Source of the DNA: Chaetoceros tenuissimus
Taxonomy: Eukaryota; Bacillariophyta; Thalassiosirophyceae; Chaetocerotales; Chaetocerotaceae
DNA: 64,000 nucleotides
Direction: 5' to 3'
Assembly: GCA_021927905.1 (NCBI GenBank)
Contig: BLLK01000077.1
Span: 1 to 64,000 of the forward strand
The notes under the pieces were generated by a model. It ran no database searches and was not told where the DNA came from. It saw nothing but the letters and a program-made list of their open reading frames with translations. Below are positions 1-9,204 of this stretch, in pieces (position 1 is the stretch's first letter; every line of letters starts with the position of its first letter). A program made the position numbers and the translations under genes.

Positions 1-429
1 ATTTTGCACATACAGTTCAATAGGGAAAAGAAAGAGAAGCGAAGGAGGTGAAAGTGCAAACTACGATGCAGGTAGAATATCTTTTGAAACGTCTGCTAAC
101 GTCTAGGTGTCAGATTTTGAAAGTTTGAAAAAATGACGCACAATCCATACTCTAATACATCTACTACCTACAGAAAAGATTCTAGAGATATGATTGGAAG
201 TCTCGAACTTGAAACAAGTGACGTATATCGAAAAGGAACGGCTGACAGACGGAAGAAGGAATTGAAACGAATGACGTGTTACAAGCAGAGCCATTGAAAT
301 TGTAAGATGTCAGAAAGAGGTGTCAGTTAGAAGGTCTTTACTTTACTTCAGCAGTGTGCTCATAGAAAGTCGAAATTCAGTTGTGTGGAAGAATAGCTAT
401 CTTGTACTGGAACTGGAAAGAAAATTTTT
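1..429 (+). repeat. Split direct repeat A1 of the DIRS-order element
   Basis: This stretch is repeated at 8281-8709. The last 120 bases or so match exactly and the first 300 differ at roughly 29 positions including small indels. In PAT/Ngaro elements A1 is the left terminal repeat and normally carries the promoter for the genomic RNA. ORF1 starts 45 bases downstream. Confidence 0.85.
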
Positions 430-473
430 CACTTTCTCCAAACTAATCTAATTTCAAATTCAATCGCTACACC

Positions 474-2633
474 ATGTCTTTGTTCGCTGATTTCATTCCT
501 ACCGGCCCAGGTAAGCAACCTGCTAAAGTGCGTGGGGGGGGAAGGGATGATGATGATGATGATGATGATAATGTCAGTCCTTTCTCTGATTCTTGGACGG
601 AGGCAGGGTCTGCAAACACTGCCCCTCCAGTCAGATACGGACTCTGTGTAGCGCTAGTCAATGATCTCGGAGCCTTGTGCTGTGGGAGAATTGGCAACAA
701 TGGGAATGTCTTCTGTGGAGCGGTCGGCTCGAAGGGATGCCCAACCAGCCATGAGAACAAGGTGGCAGTTCTGGAGGCCCGCAAAGCTACAGGTGCTGCT
801 GCCTTGTACTACATGTCTAAATCTTCTGCTAAGATCAAGCTTGCTGTTGATCCGATGCTGGATGCTGCTAACTTGGATACCATGGAGATTGCGGGACTCC
901 TTCAGGCCAACTTCAAGGATCAAGGAGATTGGATGCATGAAGTTGAGGCTAGAACTGAAGCTCTATTGACTGGTGTCTCTCTTGCTATTGCTAGATCTAC
1001 CGTCAAGAAACCTGCCGTGTTCAGCAAGATGGACGATGAAGAGGATATGGAGGACGTTGCTCATGGACTGACTGACATGTTCAATAAAGCTGCTCTTAAT
1101 TCACCTGAGAGAGTGAGTGACCAGAAACCAGCTGCTATCGAGCCCAAGGAAGAAGGATGGTTGACGTTAGTGGACAAGCAGATTGAAGCGTGGATGAGTT
1201 CTGCTAATCAAAAGCTCGAGAAAGATGTCGAAGATCTTACTACCAAGTATCAGCTGCTTTGTACCCAGGTGGGAAATCCAAGTGTTCACCTCGCAAGAGC
1301 AGGGCAATCTATTTGGGAAGCAATCGAAGATACAGGTGCTCCGGATCTCATGAAGGTAGTACAAGATCCTGTCAAGCTCAAGGATCTGCAAGAGGCTGTA
1401 TTTCAGAATCAAGACTTCAAGAAGTATCTCAAATCTACTAAGGATACGGTTCAGAGCATCACCGACAGAATCAGTAAATTGGAGCTGGCTAATGCGAACC
1501 GGTCTGCTGCCCCTGCTACTGCTACTTCTCTTTTTGACAGCTTTCATGTTGGAGTCGCGGCACCACCACCAGCTGCAGCTCCGAATGGAGATACTCTGGC
1601 AAAGTTAGCTCAGAAGGTAGCAGATCTTGAACGAGCTAAGAATGGAAATTCTTCTAGAGGAGAGATCACTGTGGTATTCAAGGATCGGGTATTCACTTCA
1701 ACTAAAGATGTGCGTTCAGCTTTCAGAATGAATCCTACATCTACTTCTCTGGTACGTCCGTCGATGGTCTACGACGCTTACATCCTCTTCGACCTTGTAG
1801 CCGACAGAGTATTTGGCTATCCAGACGAGAGGAAGTTCTCTCCAGATAAAGCTCACAGGCTTAACAGGAGCGTCAAGGACTTGTTGCATATCCAGTCATC
1901 TACCTTGAGTGGGCTACCTAACTTCTTCGATGGATCAAAGAGCTCAAAGATCTTCATGGATGGTAGTATTAAAGGATCAAAGGCGAGCGTGTTCTCTAAC
2001 ATCAAGTCCCATGATATTTGGGGACCTATGGGGACTCCAAACAATTGTGTCAGGGTGGCTGCAGAAAGGGCTTTGGATTCCATCAAGCTGGAATACTTGA
2101 ACAATCCCAGGGAAGGTTTGGATGCTTCGGTCACTGTACTATTGGATTCCATGCTGGTACGCTCTGTTGAATTCGTCAAGGCTGTGTTTCTCTTTCTCTC
2201 CAACGAGTATGAAACACTAAAGCTGTACTTCAGTGAGGGAGACAAGTGCTGGAATTTCCTATGCAATTGTGTAAAGCAAGTGTTCTCCAGTGAATTCCAT
2301 GTTGCTAGAGCTGTCTCCAGCTCCGCGGATCATATGAACTGCGACGGAACTAATGTGAATGTGATTTGGACAGCACTGCGTACTATTTCTATCCAAGAAG
2401 ACTTTCTTCGCGTGGGCTTTGAGAATCATTCTGGTTTGTCTAGCGCATACTCCCGCTTTATGCTCACCCATATGCCAAACAAGGCTGTCACCAAGCTACA
2501 GACTGAGATGGAGGGCACGGTGAAGAAGGTAAAGGCAATCGAGGAGAAGTTGACAAAGGTAGAGGGTTTGGCAAACTCGGCTATTTCCAAGGCTGCAGCA
2601 GCAGGCGGAGGAAAGAAGAAGAAGGAGACCTGA
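474..2633 (+). CDS. Gag-like ORF1 of the DIRS-order element
   Basis: The 719-residue frame opens with an ATG in the context ACCATG. It holds an Asp run near residues 25-32, a Cys-containing patch around residues 70-90 (CGRIGNNGNVFCG), Ala/Pro-rich linkers and a Lys-rich C-terminus (GGGKKKKET). I recognise no catalytic motif. By position, first frame of a retroelement upstream of the RT frame, it is the likely nucleocapsid or Gag-like protein. PAT/Ngaro ORF1 products are poorly conserved, so the call rests on context more than on sequence. Predicted coiled-coil-like stretches lie near residues 240-350 and 685-710. Confidence 0.7.
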   Translation: MSLFADFIPTGPGKQPAKVRGGGRDDDDDDDDNVSPFSDSWTEAGSANTAPPVRYGLCVALVNDLGALCCGRIGNNGNVFCGAVGSKGCPTSHENKVAVLEARKATGAAALYYMSKSSAKIKLAVDPMLDAANLDTMEIAGLLQANFKDQGDWMHEVEARTEALLTGVSLAIARSTVKKPAVFSKMDDEEDMEDVAHGLTDMFNKAALNSPERVSDQKPAAIEPKEEGWLTLVDKQIEAWMSSANQKLEKDVEDLTTKYQLLCTQVGNPSVHLARAGQSIWEAIEDTGAPDLMKVVQDPVKLKDLQEAVFQNQDFKKYLKSTKDTVQSITDRISKLELANANRSAAPATATSLFDSFHVGVAAPPPAAAPNGDTLAKLAQKVADLERAKNGNSSRGEITVVFKDRVFTSTKDVRSAFRMNPTSTSLVRPSMVYDAYILFDLVADRVFGYPDERKFSPDKAHRLNRSVKDLLHIQSSTLSGLPNFFDGSKSSKIFMDGSIKGSKASVFSNIKSHDIWGPMGTPNNCVRVAAERALDSIKLEYLNNPREGLDASVTVLLDSMLVRSVEFVKAVFLFLSNEYETLKLYFSEGDKCWNFLCNCVKQVFSSEFHVARAVSSSADHMNCDGTNVNVIWTALRTISIQEDFLRVGFENHSGLSSAYSRFMLTHMPNKAVTKLQTEMEGTVKKVKAIEEKLTKVEGLANSAISKAAAAGGGKKKKET

Positions 2634-2651
2634 GAGGTTGGGGTCAATGAA

Positions 2652-5600
2652 GTGCAAGTAAGATTAGAGGAAGAGTGTAGTGGCATTAAATTAATTACAC
2701 CTGTCAACACTCCTCTTTTCATATTTGCACAACATTGGCCCTCATTGGCCTTCAGTAGTGTGTCACTAGGTTGTAAAAACCTAACGACGGTAGTAGATGA
2801 CATCACATTGCAAGGCAAGTTGGAGTTAGAAAAATCACAAATTGGGGTTACAGTTTGTAGGAGGAATGAAACTCTACGGGCATTGCATGCATTCAAGGGA
2901 TCTTGCTGGGTAATGTTACAAGGCTCAGTCAATTACCTTGTACAAATTCTCTCTGCTTTACCTCAGGAGATGGCTTCGCAGGCGGTGGTTCTCATAACTA
3001 ATGGCAACAGGAGAAGACTGAGAGACTTTGGTTTGAAGCGGTTCACCAAGATTCCTCATAGACATGTGGGTGGAGCATTGGATCACGTATGGAGGATTGG
3101 ATCAGCCCAAGAACTGCACATTCCAGCTGCTAAGGTGCATGCACAACTGAGAGATATGCTAAAGTGTACGGAGGAAGGAAGCTTCTACTCTGGCGATATG
3201 AATACTCCAGCATATATTCCCTTGGCTAGAATAAATGATCCCGTGATCTGTCCTTCGGTGTTAGTAAGATCTGGGAAGGTGAGGCGAAAGATAACTTCTG
3301 CTGAAGCTTTAGATCTGTACGATGTTGAAGTGCAGTACCAGCATTTCACATCTATAGATTTCAAGAAGCAAGCACCTGGAAAAATCACGTATGGCTTGAT
3401 GGAATCGGTGTTGAAAGCTAGAAGTGTATTGAGTAAGAAGCGTGAAGTAGAAGACACCGGCAGTGATGTACCTTCGGCTAAGAAGGCAAGGGTAACGCAG
3501 ATACTGGTAGAAGAAGATCCGCAGATCGAGGATGTAAGGGAGGATCAAACAGTCAAGAGTGCCAAGGCAACCAAATCAGATGATGCCGAGGTTCAAGTGG
3601 ACATTTGGAACAGACGAATGTTTCAAAAGTGTTTGAGTGTTACCTATCAGGCGGATAAGCATGCTAAGATGTGTGATATGCTGCGAAGAGTTATGCTACG
3701 TTTCTATCAGAGAAAGATCTACGCAAGCTTTAGAAAATACCTACACAAGAAGCATGGTACTAAGGCAGTCTCAAGATACCATCAACTCAAGCAGAACAAG
3801 AAAAAGAAGCTATCTGAGTTGGAGAAGGATATCATCGTAGGAACAGATGCAATTCGTAGAGCCTCGGAAGCTTCATACTGGGAGTGGACTAGTGGTTCTA
3901 CACTGTTCTTTTGGCGGTGGCCTGAGTGCTATCAACAGGAAGTAAGGGACGGCTTGGCTGTGACTTTGCTAGACAAGCCACCTGTTTACTGGAAGAAATC
4001 CAGATGGCCAGAGGATGATAAACAGCTGGAAACTATGCGGAAGAAGATCAAAAAGGTAGCGGATAGAGGCTATATCAAAGATGGAGAGGTGGACAGTTTG
4101 ATTTCATTCTTTGCTGTACCAAAGGGTGAAGAAGACATAAGAATGGTGTATGATGCCACCAAGTGTGGGTTGAACGAGGTTATCTGGTCACCCAACTTCT
4201 TTCTACCTACTGTAGCAACGGTGGTACGAAGCGCTACTCCAGATACTTTCTTTGGTGACATAGATTTGGGGGAGATGTTTCTCAACTATTTCTTGGATGA
4301 GGATCTCAGATCAAGTGCTGGGGTGGATGTGACAAACATTGCTGATCTGCTTGAGGTGGAGGTTCCAGAGGGGAAGAGACTGATCATGCGATGGGAGAGG
4401 AACCTCATGGGGCTAAAGAGTTCTCCGTATAACTGCATCAGAACCTTTTTGTGGAGCGAAGACTTCATTCGTGGAGACAGAAAAGACAGCAACAATCCCT
4501 TACGGTGGGACACAGTAGTCACTAACTTGCCTGGCTCAGCTGATTATGATCCTACAAAGCCTTGGATCTACAGGTGGGATGAAACTAACAAGAGAATTGC
4601 TGCTTCCTTTTGTTCATATGTGGATGACATTCGTACTTGGGCTCAAGGTGAAGACCACTGCAATGAAGCAACTCGTACCATAGCTGCAAAGATTAACTAT
4701 CTAGGTCAGCAAGATGCGCCGCGTAAAAGGAGAGAAGTGAGTCAGGCACCTGGAGCATGGGCTGGAGCTACAGTAGAAACAGTAGCTGGAGAAGGAGTCT
4801 ACGCTTCTATACTTCCGGAGAAGTGGAACAAAGCTAGAGATATTGTGGAAAAGTGGCTAAGATGTGCTCCAGAGGATGAGGAAGAGGACTGGAAGGTGAA
4901 CCGGAAGGAGTTGGAGAAGGATACTGGTTTCTTGATTCATGTATGCTTAACCTTTGAAAATTTCAAGCCTTACTTGAAGGGTTTCTACAACACCCTTAAT
5001 GGCTGGAGATGGGATAGGGACTCAGACGGTTGGAAGAGAAGCAATAAAGACTGGAAGCAGTATTGGGAAGATTTGGAAGCAGGAGATGGAACTACCAATG
5101 GTGTTGAATGGACCAACATTGGAAGTAGGGCGGAGCATTGGTCAGATGTAAAGTTCACGTTGAAGGAAGAACATCAAGATGACAATGCGCCTGTGTTTGT
5201 GAAGGGGGTACCTCGCTTCAAGCAAGATCTTAGAGTGCTTAGTAAGTTGCTAGAGTCAGAAACACCAAGTAAAAGACTCATAAGAGGTAGCAAAATCTGG
5301 GAGATAATCTACGGCTTTGGAGACGCGAGTGGATCAGGCTTTGGCATGTCATGGGAGAAAGACTGCAAGGGCGAGACTACAGGCGGATCAAGCATCTCTT
5401 ACAGATTTGGAAGATGGGGAAGTGATATGGATGATTCTAGTTCTAATCTCCGCGAGCTGAAAAACCTAGTTCAGACGCTGGAGAAGATGGGAGAGAAAGA
5501 GCTAGAAGGAGTGGAGATGTTTCTGTTTACGGATAACTCCACAGCTGAAGCAGCTTTTTACAAGGGATCTTCAAGCTCAGAATGGCTGTTTGATTTGGTA

Positions 5601-6461
5601 GTGAGGCTTTCTGTGCTAGAAATGACTCGTAACTGCAAGATACATATCATACATGTAGCAGGCACTAGAATGATAGCGCAAGGCGCGGATGGTTTGAGCA
5701 GAGGAGCTCTAACTGAAGGAGTAATGAAAGGAGAAGCAATGAAATCATTTGTTCCGCTGCATCAGTCAGCTTTGGATAGAGATCCAGCACTGGGACCGTG
5801 GCTACGTGACTGGTTTGAAAGTGCAGGAAGAAATCAAGGCCAAGATTTGGAGTTTCTTTCCATGGAGGACTGGTTTGAGAGAGGTCATGACATTTTGGAA
5901 GGCAGTGTCAACGTAGACGGTCAATGGGTTCCAAATTATGTATCTGGTAATTTTGTATGGTCGCCTCCTCCTAGCTTGGCTTTACCTTGCTTGGAAGAAA
6001 TACGGCGCGCCAGACACAAGAGACAAGAGTCAACTCACATTTTCATTTGTCCCAGGTTGATGACCCCTGCATGGAAAAGGCATTTACACAAGGCGGCTGA
6101 TATCATCTTGGAACTTCCCCCTGGTCATGCAGCTTGGAGTGTGAACATGTTTGAACCTTTACTAATAGCAATATTTTTTCCTTTCCTCAACAGTAGACCA
6201 TGGCAACTCAAAGGGTCACCAGCACTTTTGGAATTGGGAAGGAAGGTGCAACAGGTGTTCAAAGGAGACGAAAGCACCAAGAGACATGTTTTGCGGGAAC
6301 TTTGGAATCTCCCGAGAAGGCTGCAAGGAATGTCAGATGAGTTGGTGCTGCGAGTGCTACGTATATCAGGGGAGCCTAGAATTTCATCGAAAGCTACCGG
6401 AAAACGACGAAGGAGCAAAGTGGAAGAAAACAAGCGACTCAAACCGTTTCAATCATGCTAG
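2652..6461 (+). CDS. Reverse transcriptase-RNase H polyprotein of the DIRS-order element
   Basis: The frame is open from just after ORF1; its first ATG is at 2913. The RT core shows a conserved FFAVPKG...RMVYDAT block near 4107-4160, an FFGDIDLGEMF block near 4249-4281 and the catalytic YVDD at 4617-4628. RNase H follows, with the acidic residues in GDASGSGFG (about 5320), LRELKNL (about 5450), FTDNSTAE (about 5525) and GADGLSRG (about 5685). This RT-RH order and the GADGLSRG ending are typical of DIRS elements and their Ty3 relatives. No DDE integrase or aspartic protease was seen. The 3' end overlaps the recombinase frame by 176 bases, as is common in this order. Confidence 0.85.
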   Translation: MQVRLEEECSGIKLITPVNTPLFIFAQHWPSLAFSSVSLGCKNLTTVVDDITLQGKLELEKSQIGVTVCRRNETLRALHAFKGSCWVMLQGSVNYLVQILSALPQEMASQAVVLITNGNRRRLRDFGLKRFTKIPHRHVGGALDHVWRIGSAQELHIPAAKVHAQLRDMLKCTEEGSFYSGDMNTPAYIPLARINDPVICPSVLVRSGKVRRKITSAEALDLYDVEVQYQHFTSIDFKKQAPGKITYGLMESVLKARSVLSKKREVEDTGSDVPSAKKARVTQILVEEDPQIEDVREDQTVKSAKATKSDDAEVQVDIWNRRMFQKCLSVTYQADKHAKMCDMLRRVMLRFYQRKIYASFRKYLHKKHGTKAVSRYHQLKQNKKKKLSELEKDIIVGTDAIRRASEASYWEWTSGSTLFFWRWPECYQQEVRDGLAVTLLDKPPVYWKKSRWPEDDKQLETMRKKIKKVADRGYIKDGEVDSLISFFAVPKGEEDIRMVYDATKCGLNEVIWSPNFFLPTVATVVRSATPDTFFGDIDLGEMFLNYFLDEDLRSSAGVDVTNIADLLEVEVPEGKRLIMRWERNLMGLKSSPYNCIRTFLWSEDFIRGDRKDSNNPLRWDTVVTNLPGSADYDPTKPWIYRWDETNKRIAASFCSYVDDIRTWAQGEDHCNEATRTIAAKINYLGQQDAPRKRREVSQAPGAWAGATVETVAGEGVYASILPEKWNKARDIVEKWLRCAPEDEEEDWKVNRKELEKDTGFLIHVCLTFENFKPYLKGFYNTLNGWRWDRDSDGWKRSNKDWKQYWEDLEAGDGTTNGVEWTNIGSRAEHWSDVKFTLKEEHQDDNAPVFVKGVPRFKQDLRVLSKLLESETPSKRLIRGSKIWEIIYGFGDASGSGFGMSWEKDCKGETTGGSSISYRFGRWGSDMDDSSSNLRELKNLVQTLEKMGEKELEGVEMFLFTDNSTAEAAFYKGSSSSEWLFDLVVRLSVLEMTRNCKIHIIHVAGTRMIAQGADGLSRGALTEGVMKGEAMKSFVPLHQSALDRDPALGPWLRDWFESAGRNQGQDLEFLSMEDWFERGHDILEGSVNVDGQWVPNYVSGNFVWSPPPSLALPCLEEIRRARHKRQESTHIFICPRLMTPAWKRHLHKAADIILELPPGHAAWSVNMFEPLLIAIFFPFLNSRPWQLKGSPALLELGRKVQQVFKGDESTKRHVLRELWNLPRRLQGMSDELVLRVLRISGEPRISSKATGKRRRSKVEENKRLKPFQSC

Positions 6462-7710
6462 ACCAGGAGATTCTTTTCTGGCTCCATTTCAATGTGACAA
6501 TTGTTGCTTCATGAACCTGTATCTGAGAAATCCTAACCCGCACTCTCCCAGCGATGAAGTAGCATTGAATTTGATTCGTCGTGCAAATCTTGATATGTTA
6601 TGGGGTAGAGACTCTTCTACCGTGACTAGTGCTTATGGTCAAATGCTACAGCTGAAGAAAATGTCTTCTGACTTAGGGTTGTTAGTTTCAAGGGACAAGA
6701 TGGGACCTTGGCCAATTGAAGACTGTTCTGGAGTAGAAACGGCCATGTTGATGTTGTGGAAATCATTAGACAAGGGTCAAAAGGGAAGAAACTATTGTCA
6801 GTTTGACACTATTCGAAAAATACGTTCATTGAGAGAGAACATACATTCAGGCAGTATAAATGGACTGCTCAGCAATGTGGCTTTCACGGATCAGAGAGGA
6901 AGAGTTTTTCATATGGACAAATCTCCTATGCATACCAAATGGTTTCAACTATTCAGCAAGGGTTGTGAATCCCGGATGGGAAATTCTACATCACAAGACG
7001 CAGCTCTTTCAGTGGAAGCAATGCTAGCAATGTTGGAATTACTGGAGTTGAGAGTGCAACGTACTAGTACGTCTAAGGAAGAGAGAAGAATGGCGGTCAT
7101 GATTGCTGCAGTACTTGTGGTAGGATTTTGTGCAGCTCTTAGAGGAGGTGAAATAATGCTGGTAGAAGCAACAGAGTTCTGCAGGAGAATAGATGCTGGA
7201 AGAGTCGAGTCTACACAGCACGTACTGGTACCTCTTATGGGACGATTCAAAAATGAAATAGGAGAAAGAAACGTTCTACTAGCGTTGGTAGCTGTCACTA
7301 AGAGTGGAATTCAGATCAGAAAATGGTTGGATCGACTCGCAATGATCCTTAGACTAGAAGGAAGGGACGTCGGTGATCCTAGTCCAGCCATATGCGATGA
7401 GAACGGTTATGTGCTCAGCACAAAAGTATTAGAGAAGGAGTTGCATGGATTGTTGAAGATTCTTCAAGAGAAAGGAGTAGTCCCAGAAGGCCTCAGTGTG
7501 GCGAGTGAATTTCATGTGTATAGATCCTTGAGACGAGGTGCCACAGCAAGAGCTACAAACATGCAACTCAGTCAGGTCGTGATTGATACCAACAACAGAT
7601 GGAGATCGATGCAAACATCCAGAGGAAAGAAGAATCTGCCTATGAGTCAACTTTACCTGGATATTCGCGTCGCATTACCTGCCCATCTAGCCTTTTCTGC
7701 TGCAATGTAG
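6286..7710 (+). CDS. Tyrosine recombinase of the DIRS-order element
   Basis: The frame is 474 residues long and overlaps the RT-RH frame. The signature residues of the tyrosine-recombinase fold are visible: Arg I in AALRGGEIML (Arg codon at 7141), the HxxR box in FHVYRSLRRGATARA (His codon at 7513, Arg at 7519) and a candidate nucleophilic Tyr in SQLYLDIR (7654). The RRGAT string after HxxR is typical of DIRS and Ngaro recombinases. The N-terminal third contains CDNCCF and other Cys/His pairs but no zinc finger that I can assign. It would integrate a circular cDNA. Confidence 0.8.
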   Translation: MFCGNFGISREGCKECQMSWCCECYVYQGSLEFHRKLPENDEGAKWKKTSDSNRFNHARPGDSFLAPFQCDNCCFMNLYLRNPNPHSPSDEVALNLIRRANLDMLWGRDSSTVTSAYGQMLQLKKMSSDLGLLVSRDKMGPWPIEDCSGVETAMLMLWKSLDKGQKGRNYCQFDTIRKIRSLRENIHSGSINGLLSNVAFTDQRGRVFHMDKSPMHTKWFQLFSKGCESRMGNSTSQDAALSVEAMLAMLELLELRVQRTSTSKEERRMAVMIAAVLVVGFCAALRGGEIMLVEATEFCRRIDAGRVESTQHVLVPLMGRFKNEIGERNVLLALVAVTKSGIQIRKWLDRLAMILRLEGRDVGDPSPAICDENGYVLSTKVLEKELHGLLKILQEKGVVPEGLSVASEFHVYRSLRRGATARATNMQLSQVVIDTNNRWRSMQTSRGKKNLPMSQLYLDIRVALPAHLAFSAAM

Positions 7711-7803
7711 TAGGACCCAATCTGAGCACAGACGATGGATTCCTATTTGTTGAGACCGACATTGAAGCAGAAAGCATTGTGAGGTAGGGAATGATGAGGG
7801 GGA

Positions 7804-8280
7804 GAGATCAAGGTCTTCCGGAAGACATTGATTTTATTATTGTCTTTCAAGTAGTAAATTCTTGATTTGAAGTTCGAAAGTGCTGGATTGCACGTTAGAG
7901 GATGTTGAGCTTGTGGAGAAGTGACATAGCGCCATCTCCTTTTGCAGCAAGCTCACATCGTGGCGTTGAGGTTCTAGGTTTACTGTGAAACTTCAAACAT
8001 ATATGAGATTCATTTCGATTGTATGTTCGGAGTGGAGAAACCATAGAATGTTCTCTTCCCTCACTCTTATAAGAGTTCAAAGAAAGTATCTACGAAATGT
8101 GAAGAATTCAAATTTGATTTTACTCCCGTTTATCTGGAACTTGAGGTGAGGTGGGACTGCGTCCCCCCTACCCCCCTTTGTCAAGTATAACTTGAGAGGT
8201 CTCACTTTGTAAATGGCTAACTATTCTAACTGACTCGTTGATTGCTCTTACCACCTACTTACTAACTTAGACGCCTTCCC
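7804..8280 (+). repeat. Split direct repeat B1
   Basis: The 477 bp repeat at 8728-9204 (offset 924) without a visible mismatch. B1 abuts A2 directly, giving the B1A2 inner junction that PAT/Ngaro models use to bridge the ends of the linear RNA during circularisation. Small reading frames inside it occur identically in both copies and are not considered genes. Confidence 0.88.
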
Positions 8281-8709
8281 ATTTTGCACATACAGTTCAA
8301 TAGGGAAAAGAAAGAGAAGCGAAGGAGGTGAAAGTGCAGACTACGATGCAGAAAGAATATCTTTTGAAACGCTCCGCTAACGTCAAGTTGTCAGCTTTTG
8401 AAAGTTCAAAAAATGACGCTCACATCATACTCTGATACATCTACTACCTACAGAGAAGATCCAAAAGATATGATTGGAAGTCCTGGACTTGAAACAAGTG
8501 ACGTATATCAAAAAGGAACGGCTGACAGACGAGAGAAAGAATTGAAACGAATGACGTGCTGCAAGCAGAGCCATTGAAATTGTAAGGTGTCAGAAAGAGG
8601 TGTCAGTTAGAAGGTCTTTACTTTACTTCAGCAGTGTGCTCATAGAAAGTCGAAATTCAGTTGTGTGGAAGAATAGCTATCTTGTACTGGAACTGGAAAG
8701 AAAATTTTT
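8281..8709 (+). repeat. Split direct repeat A2
   Basis: Copy of A1 (1-429), abutting B1 on its left. It is separated from B2 by an 18-base C/A-rich spacer (8710-8727) containing an ACCC triplet repeat. That spacer has no counterpart after A1 and so marks the A2/B2 junction. Confidence 0.85.
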
Positions 8710-8727
8710 TACCCACCCACCCATCCC

Positions 8728-9204
8728 GAGATCAAGGTCTTCCGGAAGACATTGATTTTATTATTGTCTTTCAAGTAGTAAATTCTTGATTTGAAGTTCG
8801 AAAGTGCTGGATTGCACGTTAGAGGATGTTGAGCTTGTGGAGAAGTGACATAGCGCCATCTCCTTTTGCAGCAAGCTCACATCGTGGCGTTGAGGTTCTA
8901 GGTTTACTGTGAAACTTCAAACATATATGAGATTCATTTCGATTGTATGTTCGGAGTGGAGAAACCATAGAATGTTCTCTTCCCTCACTCTTATAAGAGT
9001 TCAAAGAAAGTATCTACGAAATGTGAAGAATTCAAATTTGATTTTACTCCCGTTTATCTGGAACTTGAGGTGAGGTGGGACTGCGTCCCCCCTACCCCCC
9101 TTTGTCAAGTATAACTTGAGAGGTCTCACTTTGTAAATGGCTAACTATTCTAACTGACTCGTTGATTGCTCTTACCACCTACTTACTAACTTAGACGCCT
9201 TCCC
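8728..9204 (+). repeat. Split direct repeat B2, right end of the DIRS-order element
   Basis: Identical to B1. It ends with GACGCCTTCCC, after which sequence similarity stops; the same bases in B1 are followed by A2. The right boundary of the element is therefore 9204, give or take the few bases shared with the target. Confidence 0.86.

Larger units (their letters stand above)
1..9204 (+). mobile_element. DIRS-order (PAT/Ngaro-like) tyrosine-recombinase retrotransposon with split direct repeats
   Basis: The unit reads A1 (1-429), three long reading frames (474-7710), B1 (7804-8280), A2 (8281-8709), B2 (8728-9204). This split-direct-repeat order, together with reverse transcriptase, RNase H and a tyrosine recombinase instead of a DDE integrase, is the hallmark of PAT/Ngaro-type members of the DIRS order. 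These elements are thought to pass through a circular DNA intermediate and to integrate by recombinase without a target duplication. The left end coincides with window base 1: A2 begins with the same bases immediately after B1, so the element may start exactly here or just upstream. All three frames are long and open, so the copy looks whole. B1 and B2 are identical over 477 bp, which argues for a recent insertion, although A1 and A2 differ by roughly 7 percent. Confidence 0.88.

Noticed and set aside
7895-9004. Identical 61-codon minus-strand frames at 7895-8080 and 8819-9004
   Set aside because: They are the same part of repeats B1 and B2; identity comes from the repeat, not from coding conservation.
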